This document shows, one piece after another, positions 51,748-64,000 of a DNA stretch of 64,000 nt (positions are counted from its first letter, which is position 1; every line of letters starts with the position of its first letter). A model generated the notes under the pieces. That model was not told where the DNA came from and searched no databases. It saw only the letters and a program-made list of their open reading frames with translations. Origin of the DNA: Primula veris (Eukaryota; Streptophyta; Magnoliopsida; Ericales; Primulaceae); contig OY821741.1 of the NCBI GenBank assembly GCA_963682055.1, positions 24,002,711 to 24,066,710 of the forward strand, written 5' to 3'. The position numbers were made by a program, and so were the translations under genes.

Positions 51748-53399
51748 ACTCTGACATTGAGCAGTTGAATGAACGAGAAAGCAACTGAGCATGTTCAAGA
51801 TCGATGTCGAAAATCATATTAAGTAGGATTAAAGGCCATCACAGCCCAAATCTTTAATAAGATTCCTACATTGTTCAAAGGGATGAGAAATGAAGTTAGC
51901 AAGTTCAAATGCCGAAAGTCTCATTAAATACGATTAAAGGCCATCACAGCCCAAACCCTTAATAAGACTCTGACATTGAGCAGTTGAATGAATGAGAAAG
52001 CAAGTGAGCATGTTCAAGCTCGATGTCGAAAATCTCATTAAGTAGGATTAAAGGCCATCACAGCCCAAATACTTAATAAGATTCCTACATTGTTCAAAGG
52101 GATGAGAAACGAAGTGAGCAAGTTCAAATGTCGAAAGTCTCAATAAATAGGATTAAAGGCCATCACAGCCAAACCCTTAATAAGACTCTGACATTGAGCA
52201 GTTCAATGAACGAGAAAGCAAGTGAGCATGTTCAAGCTCAATGTCGAAAATCTCATTAAGTAGGATTAAAGGCCATCACAGCCCAAATACTTAATAAGAT
52301 TCCTACATTGTTCAAAGGGATGAGAAATGAAGTGAGCAAGTTCAAATGCCGAAAGTCTCATTAAATAGGATTAAAGGCCATCACAGCCAAAACCCTTAAT
52401 AAGACTCTGACACTGAGCAGTTGAATGAACGAGAAAGCAAGTGAGCATGTTCAAGCTCGATGTCGAAAATCTCATTAAGTAGGATTAAAGGCCATCACAG
52501 CCCAAATACTTAATAAGATTCCTACATTGTTCAAAGGGATGAGAAATGAAGTGAGCAAGTTCAAATGCCGAAAGTCTCATTAAATAGGATTAAAGGCCAT
52601 CACAGCCAAACTCTTAATAAGACTCTGACATTGAGCAGCTGAATGAATGAGAAAGCAAGTGAGCATGTTCAAGCTCGATGTCGAAAATCTCATTAAGTAG
52701 GATTAAAGGCCATCACAGCCCAAATACTTAATAAGATTCCTACATTGTTCAAAGGGATGAGAAATGAAGTGAGCAAGTTCAAATGCCGAAAGTCTCATTA
52801 AATAGGATTAAAGGCCATCACAGCCCAAACCCTTAATAAGACTCTGACATTGAGCAGTTGAATGAATGAGAAAGCAAGTGAGCATGTTCAAGCTCGATGT
52901 CGAAAATCTCATTAAGTAGGATTAAAGGCCATCACAGCCCAAATACTTAATAAGATTCCTACATTGTTCAAAGGGATGAGAAATGAAGTGAGCAAGTTCA
53001 AATGCCGAAAGTCTCATTAAATAGGATTAAAGGCCATCACAGCCCAAACCCTTAATAAGACTCTGACACTGAGCAGTTGAATGAACGAGAAAGCAAGTGA
53101 GCATGTTCAAGATTGATGTCGAAAATCTCATTAAGTAGGATTAAAGGCCATCACAGCCCAAATACTTAATAAGATTCCTACATTGTTCAAAAGGATGAGA
53201 AATGAAGTGAGCAAGTTCAAATGCCGAAAGTCTCATTAAATAGGATTAAAGGCCATCACAGCCCAAACCCTTAATAAGACTCTGACACTGAGCAGTTGAA
53301 TGAACGAGAAAGCAAGTGAGCATGTTCAAGATTGATGTCGAAAATCTCATTAAGTAGGATTAAAGGCCATCACAGCCCAAATACTTAATAAGATTCCTA

Positions 53400-56300
53400 C
53401 ATTGTTCAAAGGGATAAGAAATGAAGTGAGCAAGTTCAAATGCCGAAAGTCTCATTAAAAATGATTAAAGGCCATCACTGCCCAAACCCTTAATAAGACT
53501 CTGACATTGAGCAGTTGAATGAACGAGAAAGCAACTGAGCATGTTCAAAATTGATGTCGAAAATCTCATTAAATAGGATTAAAGGCCATCACAGCCCAAA
53601 TACTTAATAAGATTTCTAAACATTGTTGAAAGGGATGAGAAATGAAGTGAGCAAGTTCAAATGCCGAAAGTCTCAATAAATAGGATTAAAGGCCATCACA
53701 GCCCAAACCCTTAATAAGACTCTGACATTGAGCAGTTGAATGAACGAGAAAGCAACTGAGCATGTTCAAGATCGATGTCGAAAATCTCATTAAGTAGGAT
53801 TAAAGGTCATCACAGCCCAAATATTTAATAAGATTCCTACATTGTTCAAAGGGATGAGAAATGAAGTGAGCAAGTTCAAATGCCGAAAGTCTCATTAAAT
53901 AGGATTAAAGGCCATCACAGGCCAAACCCTTAATAAGACTCTGACATTGAGCAGTTGAATGAACGAGAAAGCAACTGAGCATGTTCAAGCTCATTGTCGA
54001 AAATCTGATTAAGTAGGACAAAAGGCCATCACAGCCCAAATACTTAATAAGATTCCTACATTGTTCAAAGGGATGAGAAATGAAGTGAGGAAGTTCAAAT
54101 GCCGAAAGTCTCATTAAATAGGATTAAAGGCCATCACAGCCCAAACCCTTAATAAGACTCTGACATTGAGCGGTTGAATGAACGAGAAAGCAACTGAGCA
54201 TGTTCAAGATCGATGTCGAAAATCTCATTAAGTAGGATTAAAGGCCATCACAGCCCAAATACTTAATAAGATTCCTACATTGTTCAAAGGGATGAGAAAT
54301 GAAGTGAGCAAGTTCAAATGCCGAAAGTCTCATTAAATATGATTAAAGGCCATCACAGCCCAAACCCTTAATAAGACTCTGACATTGAGCAGTTGAATGA
54401 ACGAGAAAGCAAGTGAGCATGTTCAAGATCGATGTCGAAAATCTCATTAAGTAGGATTAAAGGCCATCACAGCCCAAATACTTAATAAGATTCCTACATT
54501 GTTCAAAGGGATGAGAAATGAAGTGAGCCAGTTTAAATGTCGAAAGTCTCATTAAATACGATTAAAGGCCATCACAGCCCAAACCCTTAATAAGACTCTG
54601 ACATTGAGCAGTTGAATGAACGAGAAAGCAAGTGAGCATGTTCAAGATCGATGTCGAAAATCTCATTAAGTAGGATTAAAGGCCATCACAGCCCAAATAC
54701 TTAATAAGATTCCTACATTGTTCAAAGGGATGAGAAATGAAGTGAGCCAGTTCAAATGCCGAAAGTCTCATTAAATAGGATTAAAGGCCATCACAGCCCA
54801 AACCCTTAATAAGACTCTGACACTGAGCAGTTGAATGAACGAGAAAGCAAGTGAGCATGTTCAAGATTGATGTCGAAAATCTCATTAAGTAGGATTAAAG
54901 GCCATCACAGCCCAAATACTTAATAAGATTCCTACATTGTTCAAAAGGATGAGAAATGAAGTGAGCAAGTTCAAATGCCGAAAGTCTCATTAAATAGGAT
55001 TAAAGGCCATCACAGCCCAAACCCTTAATAAGACTCTGACACTGAGCAGTTGAATGAACGAGAAAGCAAGTGAGCATGTTCAAGATTGATGTCGAAAATC
55101 TCATTAAGTAGGATTAAAGGCCATCACAGCCCAAATACTTAATAAGATTCCTACATTGTTCAAAGGGATAAGAAATGAAATGAGCAAGTTCAAATGCCGA
55201 AAGTCTCATTAAAAATGATTAAAGGCCATCACTGCCCAAACCCTTAATAAGACTCTGACATTGAGCAGTTGAATGAACGAGAAAGCAACTGAGCATGTTC
55301 AAAATTGATGTCGAAAATCTCATTAAATAGGATTAAAGGCCATCACAGCCCAAATACTTAATAAGATTTCTACATTGTTGAAAGGGATGAGAAATGAAGT
55401 GAGCAAGTTCAAATGCCGAAAGTCTCAATAAATAGGATTAAAGGCCATCACAGCCCAAACCCTTAATAAGACTCTGACATTGAGCAGTTGAATGAACGAG
55501 AAAGCAACTGAGCATGTTCAAGATCGATGTCGAAAATCTCATTAAGTAGGATTAAAGGTCATCACAGCCCAAATACTTAATAAGATTCCTACATTGTTCA
55601 AAGGGATGAGAAATGAAGTGAGCAAGTTCAAATGCCGAAAGTCTCATTAAATAGGATTAAAGGCCATCACAGGCCAAACCCTTAATAAGACTCTGACATT
55701 GAGCAGTTGAATGAACGAGAAAGCAACTGAGCATGTTCAAGCTCATTGTCGAAAATCCGATTAAGTAGGACAAAAGGCCATCACAGCCCAAATACTTAAT
55801 AAGATTCCTACATTGTTCAAAGGGATGAGAAATAAAGTGAGGAAGTTCAAATGCCGAAAGTCTCATTAAATAGGATTAAAGGCCATCACAGCCCAAACCC
55901 TTAATAAGACTCTGACATTGAGCGGTTGAATGAACGAGAAAGCAACTGAGCATGTTCAAGATCGATGTCGAAAATCTCATTAAGTAGGATTAAAGGCCAT
56001 CACAGCCCAAATACTTAATAAGATTCCTACATTGTTCAAAGGGATGAGAAATGAAGTGAGCAAGTTCAAATGCCGAAAGTCTCATTAAATATGATTAAAG
56101 GCCATCACAGCCCAAACCCTTAATAAGACTCTGACATTGAGCAGTTGAATGAACGAGAAAGCAAGTGAGCATGTTCAAGATCGATGTCGAAAATCTCATT
56201 AAGTAGAATTAAAGGCCATCACAGCCCAAATACTTAATAAGATTCCTACATTGTTCAAAGGGATGAGAAATGAAGTGAGCCAGTTTAAATGTCGAAAGTC

Positions 56301-56900
56301 TCATTAAATACGATTAAAGGCCATCACAGCCCAAACCCTTAATAAGACTCTGACATTGAGCAGTTGAATGAACGAGAAAGCAAGTGAGCATGTTCAAGCT
56401 CGATGTCGAAAATCTCATTAAGTAGGATTAAAGGCCATCACAGCCCAAATACTTAATAAGATTCCTACATTGTTCAAAGGGATGAGAAACGAAGTGAGCA
56501 AGTTCAAATGTCGAAAGTCTCAATAAATAGGATTAAAGGCCATCACAGCCCAAACCCTTAATAAGACTCTGACATTGAGCAGTTGAATGAATGAGAAAGC
56601 AAGTGAGCATGTTCAAGCTCGATGTCGAAAATCTCATTAAGTAGGATTAAAGGCCATCACAGCCCAAATACTTAATAAGATTCCTACATTGTTCAAAGGG
56701 ATGAGAAACGAAGTGAGCAAGTTCAAATGTCGAAAGTCTCAATAAATAGGATTAAAGGCTATCACAGCCAAACCCTTAATAAGACTCTGACATTGAGCAG
56801 TTGAATGAACGAGAAAGCAAGTGAGCATGTTCAAGCTCAATGTCGAAAATCTCATTAAGTAGGATTAAAGGCCATCACAGCCCAAATCCTTAATAAGATT
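53400..56900. repeat. Duplication of a 1.75-kb block carrying variants also found at 37-40 kb
   Basis: GGGATAAGAAATG at 53411 and 55165, CCATCACTGCCC near 53472 and 55228, and the CATCACAGGCCAAACCC / AAGTAGGACAAAAGG pair near 53922 and 55674 define an 8-dimer duplication. A 2-bp insertion (TTTCTAAACATTG near 53617) is present only in the first copy. The same private variants occur at 37.5-39.7 kb, so this block shares ancestry with a site 14.4 kb to the left. Confidence 0.85.
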
Positions 56901-59900
56901 CCTACATTGTTCAAAGGGATGAGAAATGAAGTGAGCAAGTTCAAATGCCGAAAGTCTCATTAAATAGGATTAAAGGCCATCACAGCCAAACTCTTAATAA
57001 GACTCTGACATTGAGCAGTTGAATGAACGAGAAAGCAACTGAGCATGTTCAAGATCGATGTCGAAAATCATATTAAGTAGGATTAAAGGCCATCACAGCC
57101 CAAATCTTTAATAAGATTCCTACATTGTTCAAAGGGATGAGAAATGAAGTTAGCAAGTTCAAATGCCGAAAGTCTCATTAAATACGATTAAAGGCCATCA
57201 CAGCCCAAACCCTTAATAAGACTCTGACATTGAGCAGTTGAATGAATGAGAAAGCAAGTGAGCATGTTCAAGCTCGATGTCGAAAATCTCATTAAGTAGG
57301 ATTAAAGGCCATCACAGCCCAAATACTTAATAAGATTCCTACATTGTTCAAAGGGATGAGAAACGAAGTGAGCAAGTTCAAATGTCGAAAGTCTCAATAA
57401 ATAGGATTAAAGGCCATCACAGCCAAACCCTTAATAAGACTCTGACATTGAGCAGTTCAATGAACGAGAAAGCAAGTGAGCATGTTCAAGCTCAATGTCG
57501 AAAATCTCATTAAGTAGGATTAAAGGCCATCACAGCCCAAATCCTTAATAAGATTCCTACATTGTTCAAAGGGATGAGAAATGAAGTGAGCAAGTTCAAA
57601 TGCCGAAAGTCTCATTAAATAGGATTAAAGGCCATCACAGCCAAACTCTTAATAAGACTCTGACATTGAGCAGTTGAATGAACGAGAAAGCAACTGAGCA
57701 TGTTCAAGATCGATGTCGAAAATCATATTAAGTAGGATTAAAGGCCATCACAGCCCAAATCTTTAATAAGATTCCTACATTGTTCAAAGGGATGAGAAAT
57801 TAAGTGAGCAAGTTTAAATGCCGAAAGTCTCATTAAATAGGATTAAAGGTCATCACAGCCCAAACCCTTAATAAGACTGACATTGAGCAGTTGAATGAAC
57901 GAGAAAGCAAGTGAGCATGTTCAAGATTGATGTCGAAAATCTCATTAAGTAGGATTAAAGGCCATCACAGCCCAAATACTTAATAAGATTCCTACATTGT
58001 TCAAAGGGATGAGAAATGAAGTGAGCAAGTTCAAATGCCGAAAGTCTCATTAAATAGGATTAAAGGCCATCACAGCCCAAACCCTTAATAAGACTGTGAC
58101 ACTGAGCAGTTGAATGAACGAGAAAGCAAGTGAGCATGTTCAAGATTGATGTCGAAAATCTTATTAAGTAGGATTAAAGGCCATCACAGCCCAAATACTT
58201 AATAAGATTCCTACATTGTTCAAAGGGATGAGAAATGAAGTGAGCAAGTTCAAATGCCGAAAGTCTCATTAAATAGGATTAAAGGCCATCACAGCCAAAC
58301 TCTTAATAAGACTCTGACATTGAGCAGCTGAATGAATGAGAAAGCAAGTGAGCATGTTCAAGCTCGATGTCGAAAATCTCATTAAGTAGGATTAAAGGCC
58401 ATCACAGCCCAAATACTTAATAAGATTCCTACATTGTTCAAAGGGATGAGAAATGAAGTGAGCAAGTTCAAATGCCGAAAGTCTCATTAAATAGGATTAA
58501 AGGCCATCACAGCCCAAACCCTTAATAAGACTCTGACATTGAGCAGTTGAATGAATGAGAAAGCAAGTGAGCATGTTCAAGCTCGATGTCGAAAATCTCA
58601 TTAAGTAGGATTAAAGGCCATCACAGCCCAAATATTTAATAAGATTCCTACATTGTTCAAAGGGATGAGAAATTAAGTGAGCAAGTTTAAATGCCGAAAG
58701 TCTCATTAAATAGGATTAAAGGTCATCACAGCCCAAACCCTTAATAAGACTGACATTGAGCAGTTGAATGAACGAGAAAACAAGTGAGCATGTTCAAGAT
58801 TGATGTCGAAAATCTCATTAAGTAGGATTAAAGGCCATCACAGCCCAAATACTTAATAAGATTCCTACATTGTTCAAAGGGATGAGAAATGAAGTGAGCA
58901 AGTTCAAATGCCGAAAGTCTCATTAAATAGGATTAAAGGCCATCACAGCCCAAACCCTTAATAAGACTCTGACACTGAGCAGTTGAATGAACGAGAAAGC
59001 AAGTGAGCATGTTCAAGATTGATGTCGAAAATCTCCTTAAGTAGGATTAAAGGCCATCACAGCCCAAATACTTAATAAGATTCCTACATTGTTCAAAGGG
59101 ATGAGAAATGAAGTGAGCAAGTTCAAATGCCGAAAGTCTCATTAAATAGGATTAAAGGCCATCACAGCCAAACTCTTAATAAGACTCTGACATTGAGCAG
59201 CTGAATGAATGAGAAAGCAAGTGAGCATGTTCAAGCTCGATGTCGAAAATCTCATTAAGTAGGATTAAAGGCCATCACAGCCCAAATACTTAATAAGATT
59301 CCTACATTGTTCAAAGGGATGAGAAATGAAGTGAGCAAGTTCAAATGCCGAAAGTCTCATTAAATAGGATTAAAGGCCATCACAGCCCAAACCCTTAATA
59401 AGACTCTGACATTGAGCAGTTGAATGAATGAGAAAGCAAGTGAGCATGTTCAAGCTCGATGTCGAAAATCTCATTAAGTAGGATTAAAGGCCATCACAGC
59501 CCAAATACTTAATAAGATTCCTACATTGTTCAAAGGGATGAGAAACGAAGTAAGCAAGTTCAAATGTCGAAAGTCTCAATAAATAGGATTAAAGGCCATC
59601 ACAGCCCAAACCCTTAATAAGACTGACATTGAGCAGTTGAATGAACGAGAAAGCAAGTGAGCATGTTCAAGATTGATGTCGAAAATCTCATTAAGTAGGA
59701 TTAAAGGCCATCACAGCCCAAATACTTAATAAGATTTCTACATTGTTCAAAGGGATGAGAAATGAAGTGAGCAAGTTCAAATGCCGAAAGTCTCATTAAA
59801 TAGGATTAAAGGCCATCACAGCCCAAACCCTTAATAAGACTCTGACACTGAGCAGTTGAATGAACGAGAAAGCAAGTGAGCATGTTCAAGATTGATGTCG

Positions 59901-59989
59901 AAAATCTCATTAAGTAGGATTAAAGGCCATCACAGCCCAAATACTTAATAAGATTCCTACATTGTTCAAAGGGATGAGAAATGAAGTGA

Positions 59990-62900
59990 GCAAGTTTAAA
60001 TGCCGAAAGTCTCATTAAATATGATTAAAGGCCATCACAGCCCAAACTCTTAATAAGACTCTGACATTGAGCAGTTGAATGAACGAGAAAGCAACTGAGC
60101 ATGTTCAAGATCGATGTCGAAAATCATATTAAGTAGGATTAAAGGCCATCATAGCCCAAATCCTTAATAAGATTCCTACATTGTTCAAAGGGATGAGAAA
60201 TGAAGTGAGCAAGTTCAAATGCCGAAAGTCTCATTAAATAGAATTAAAGGCCATCACAGCCCAAATCCTTAATAAGACTTTGACATTGAGCAGATGAATG
60301 AACAAGAAAGCAAGTCAGCATGTTCAAGATCGATGTCGAAAATCTCATTAAATAGTATTAAAGGCCAACACAGCCCAAATACTTAATAAGATTTCTACAT
60401 TGTTCAAAGGGATGAGAAATGAAGTGAGTAAGTTTAAATGCCGAAAGTCTCATTAAATATGATTAAAAGCCATCACAGCCCAAACTCTTAATAAGACTCT
60501 GACATTGAGCAGTTGAATGAACGAGAAAGCAACTGAGCATGTTCAAGATCGATGTCGAAAATCATATTAAGTAGGATTAAAGGCCATCATAGCCCAAATC
60601 CTTAATAAGATTCCTACATTGTTCAAAGGGATGAGAAATGAAGTGAGCAAGTTCAAATGCCGAAAGTCTCATTAAATAGGATTAAAGGCCATCACAGCCC
60701 AAACCCTTAATAAGACTCTGACATTGAGCAGTTGAATGAACGAGAAAGCAAGTGAGCATGTTCAAGATTGATGTCGAAAATCTCATTAAGTAGGATTAAA
60801 GGCCATCACAGCCCAAATACTTAATAAGATTTCTACATTGTTCAAAGGGATGAGAAATGAAGTGAGCAAGTTTAAATGCCGAAAGTCTCATTAAATATGA
60901 TTAAAGGCCATCACAGCCCAAACTCTTAATAAGACTCTGACATTGAGCAGTTGAATGAACGAGAAAGCAACTGAGCATGTTCAAGATCGATGTCGAAAAT
61001 CATATTAAGTAGGATTAAAGGCCATCATAGCCCAAATCCTTAATAAGATTCCTACATTGTTCAAAGGGATGAGAAATGAAGTGAGCAAGTTCAAATGCCG
61101 AAAGTCTCATTAAATAGGATTAAAGGCCATCACAGCCCAAACCCTTAATAAGACTCTGACATTGAGCAGTTGAATGAACGAGAAAGCAAGTGAGCATGTT
61201 CAAGATTGATGTCGAAAATCTCATTAAGTAGGATTAAAGGCCATCACAGCCCAAATACTTAATAAGATTTCTACATTGTTCAAAGGGATGAGAAATGAAG
61301 TGAGCAAGTTTAAATGCCGAAATTCTCATTAAATATGATTAAAGGCCATCACAGCCCAAACTCTTAATAAGACTCTGACATTGAGCAGTTGAATGAACGA
61401 GAAAGCAACTGAGCATGTTCAAGATCGATGTCGAAAATCATATTAAGTAGGATTAAAGGCCATCATAGCCCAAATCCTTAATAAGATTCCTACATTGTTC
61501 AAAGGGATGAGAAATGAAGTGAGCAAGTTCAAATGCCGAAAGTCTCATTAAATAGGATTAAAGGCCATCACAGCCCAAATCCTTAATAAGACTTTGACAT
61601 TGAGCAGATGAATGAACAAGAAAGCAAGTCAGCATGTTCAAGATCGATGTCGAAAATCTCATTAAATAGTATTAAAGGCCAACACAGCCCAAATACTTAA
61701 TAAGATTTCTACATTGTTCAAAGGGATGAGAAATGAAGTGAGCAAGTTTAAATGCCGAAATTCTCATTAAATATGATTAAAGGCCATCACAGCCCAAACT
61801 CTTAATAAGACTCTGACATTGAGCAGTTGAATGAACGAGAAAGCAACTGAGCATGTTCAAGATCGATGTCGAAAATCATATTAAGTAGGATTAAAGGCCA
61901 TCATAGCCCAAATCCTTAATAAGATTCCTACATTGTTCAAAGGGATGAGAAATGAAGTGAGCAAGTTCAAATGCCGAAAGTCTCATTAAATAGGATTAAA
62001 GGCCATCACAGCCCAAACCCTTAATAAGACTCTGACATTGAGCAGTTGAATGAACGAGAAAGCAAGTGAGCATGTTCAAGATTGATGTCGAAAATCTCAT
62101 TAAGTAGGATTAAAGGCCATCACAGCCCAAATACTTAATAAGATTTCTACATTGTTCAAAGGGATGAGAAATGAAGTGAGCAAGTTTAAATGCCGAAAGT
62201 CTCATTAAATATGATTAAAGGCCATCACAGCCCAAACTCTTAATAAGACTCTGACATTGAGCAGTTGAATGAACGAGAAAGCAACTGAGCATGTTCAAGA
62301 TCGATGTCGAAAATCATATTAAGTAGGATTAAAGGCCATCATAGCCCAAATCCTTAATAAGATTCCTACATTGTTCAAAGGGATGAGAAATGAAGTGAGC
62401 AAGTTCAAATGCCGAAAGTCTCATTAAATAGGATTAAAGGCCATCACAGCCCAAACCCTTAATAAGACTCTGACATTGAGCAGTTGAATGAACGAGAAAG
62501 CAAGTGAGCATGTTCAAGATTGATGTCGAAAATCTCATTAAGTAGGATTAAAGGCCATCACAGCCCAAATACTTAATAAGATTTCTACATTGTTCAAAGG
62601 GATGAGAAATGAAGTGAGCAAGTTTAAATGCCGAAATTCTCATTAAATATGATTAAAGGCCATCACAGCCCAAACTCTTAATAAGACTCTGACATTGAGC
62701 AGTTGAATGAACGAGAAAGCAACTGAGCATGTTCAAGATCGATGTCGAAAATCATATTAAGTAGGATTAAAGGCCATCATAGCCCAAATCCTTAATAAGA
62801 TTCCTACATTGTTCAAAGGGATGAGAAATGAAGTGAGCAAGTTCAAATGCCGAAAGTCTCATTAAATAGGATTAAAGGCCATCACAGCCCAAATCCTTAA

Positions 62901-64000
62901 TAAGACTTTGACATTGAGCAGATGAATGAACAAGAAAGCAAGTCAGCATGTTCAAGATCGATGTCGAAAATCTCATTAAATAGTATTAAAGGCCAACACA
63001 GCCCAAATACTTAATAAGATTTCTACATTGTTCAAAGGGATGAGAAATGAAGTGAGCAAGTTTAAATGCCGAAATTCTCATTAAATATGATTAAAGGCCA
63101 TCACAGCCCAAACTCTTAATAAGACTCTGACATTGAGCAGTTGAATGAACGAGAAAGCAACTGAGCATGTTCAAGATCGATGTCGAAAATCATATTAAGT
63201 AGGATTAAAGGCCATCATAGCCCAAATCCTTAATAAGATTCCTACATTGTTCAAAGGGATGAGAAATGAAGTGAGCAAGTTCAAATGCCGAAAGTCTCAT
63301 TAAATAGGATTAAAGGCCATCACAGCCCAAACCCTTAATAAGACTCTGACATTGAGCAGTTGAATGAACGAGAAAGCAAGTGAGCATGTTCAAGATTGAT
63401 GTCGAAAATCTCATTAAGTAGGATTAAAGGCCATCACAGCCCAAATACTTAATAAGATTTCTACATTGTTCAAAGGGATGAGAAATGAAGTGAGCAAGTT
63501 TAAATGCCGAAAGTCTCATTAAATATGATTAAAGGCCATCACAGCCCAAACTCTTAATAAGACTCTGACATTGAGCAGTTGAATGAACGAGAAAGCAACT
63601 GAGCATGTTCAAGATCGATGTCGAAAATCATATTAAGTAGGATTAAAGGCCATCATAGCCCAAATCCTTAATAAGATTCCTACATTGTTCAAAGGGATGA
63701 GAAATGAAGTGAGCAAGTTCAAATGCCGAAAGTCTCATTAAATAGGATTAAAGGCCATCACAGCCCAAACCCTTAATAAGACTCTGACATTGAGCAGTTG
63801 AATGAACGAGAAAGCAAGTGAGCATGTTCAAGATTGATGTCGAAAATCTCATTAAGTAGGATTAAAGGCCATCACAGCCCAAATACTTAATAAGATTTCT
63901 ACATTGTTCAAAGGGATGAGAAATGAAGTGAGCAAGTTTAAATGCCGAAAGTCTCATTAAATATGATTAAAGGCCATCACAGCCCAAACTCTTAATAAGA
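59990..64000. repeat. Right domain: return of the 438-bp higher-order repeat
   Basis: From about 59990 the array switches back to A1-B1-A2-B2 order. GACTTTGACATTGAGCAGATG recurs near 60277, 61592 and 62905, about 1314 bp apart (three 438-bp units). A private CGAAATTCTCATTAAATATG form near 61319, 61757, 62634 and 63072 marks recent local copying. The array is cut by the window end. Confidence 0.87.

Larger units (their letters stand above)
29000..59989. repeat. Central domain of the dimer array
   Basis: The HOR variants of the left domain (GGCCATCATAGCCC, the B form with GATTTCTAC and AAGTTTAAATGCC) become rare. The common forms are A with ATGAATGAGAAAGC and CAAGCTCGATGTCG, and B with GATGAGAAACGAAGTGAGC, TCAAATGTCGAAAG and CTCAATAAATAGG. 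A 3-bp deletion form (AATAAGACTGACATTG) occurs at 31431, 34709, 36019, 36891, 38422, 41931, 44761, 46507, 49127, 57873, 58747 and 59630. A form with one C lost (CACAGCCAAACTC) is also frequent. Confidence 0.82.
13970..64000. repeat. Major satellite array, 219-bp dimer (A about 114 bp + B about 105 bp)
   Basis: About 228 tandem dimers fill 50 kb without a detectable interruption, all in the same orientation. A clean example is A at 29641-29754 and B at 29755-29859. Both halves share ATTAAxTAGGATTAAAGGCC, ATCACAGCCCAAA and TTAATAAGA. They differ in the second half: A has CTCTGACATTGAGCAGTTGA, then ATGAACGAGAAAGCAAG and GATCGATGTCGAAAA; B has TTCCTACATTGTTCAAAGGG, then ATGAGAAATGAAGTGAGCAA and GTTCAAATGCCGAAAG. 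The array extends past the window's right end. All open frames in it (for example minus 16868-17050, 37953-38162, 39484-39693, 53905-54114, 55657-55866) are repeat by-products. The size and homogeneity suggest centromeric, pericentromeric or subtelomeric location, which sequence alone cannot decide. Confidence 0.97.

Noticed and set aside
13970..64000. CRISPR-like array
   Set aside because: Repeats are about 105-114 bp with no unique spacers, and the host is a plant. This is satellite DNA.

Overview
The window looks like nuclear DNA from a flowering plant, probably a eudicot, in repeat-rich and possibly heterochromatic territory. The reasons are split genes with GT-AG introns, plant-type Ty1-copia, TRIM, hAT and MITE elements, and a very large tandem satellite. 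The species cannot be named from the sequence. There are no bacterial operons, rRNA genes or CRISPR arrays. Nearly all short open frames are shadows of repeats or introns.

Layout. Positions 1-2520 hold a decayed Ty1-copia retrotransposon on the minus strand: gag and integrase relics and the 3' end, with no recognisable reverse transcriptase. Positions 2521-4900 are AT-rich intergenic DNA with an unknown duplicated repeat, a tRNA-derived SINE-like head, a 21/42-bp minisatellite and poly-T low-complexity DNA. Positions 4906-5755 are a non-autonomous hAT-like element with an 8-bp target duplication. Positions 5774-6145 are a second MITE with long inverted repeats.

The only gene-like locus lies on the minus strand between 10701 and 6604. 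Three exons (8745-8448, 7847-7797, 6981-6604) encode the conserved C-terminal two thirds or so of a SpoU (SPOUT) RNA 2'-O-methyltransferase. Upstream on the same strand are two exons of an organellar-type glutamyl-tRNA synthetase (10701-10541, 10280-10162) without its HIGH or KMSKS-equivalent regions. The last GluRS exon and the first SpoU exon have matching splice phase, so a chimeric transcript is possible. A decayed gene fragment lying next to a truncated gene is equally possible.

From about 11183 to the end of the window the DNA is satellite. The first part (11183-13970) is a diverged array of about 143-bp monomers, interrupted by a 341-bp TRIM retrotransposon (13162-13502) with all its signals. 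At about 13970 it changes into a related array of 219-bp dimers (A about 114 bp plus B about 105 bp). This array runs about 50 kb, all in one orientation, with no transposon insertion seen, and leaves the window. It has a divergent edge, a left domain built on a 438-bp higher-order repeat, a central domain (about 29-60 kb) of other variants rearranged in blocks of roughly 0.9-2.6 kb, and a right domain (from about 60 kb) that returns to the left-domain variants. Block duplications can be mapped from private variants. The array is best read as a centromeric, pericentromeric or subtelomeric satellite.
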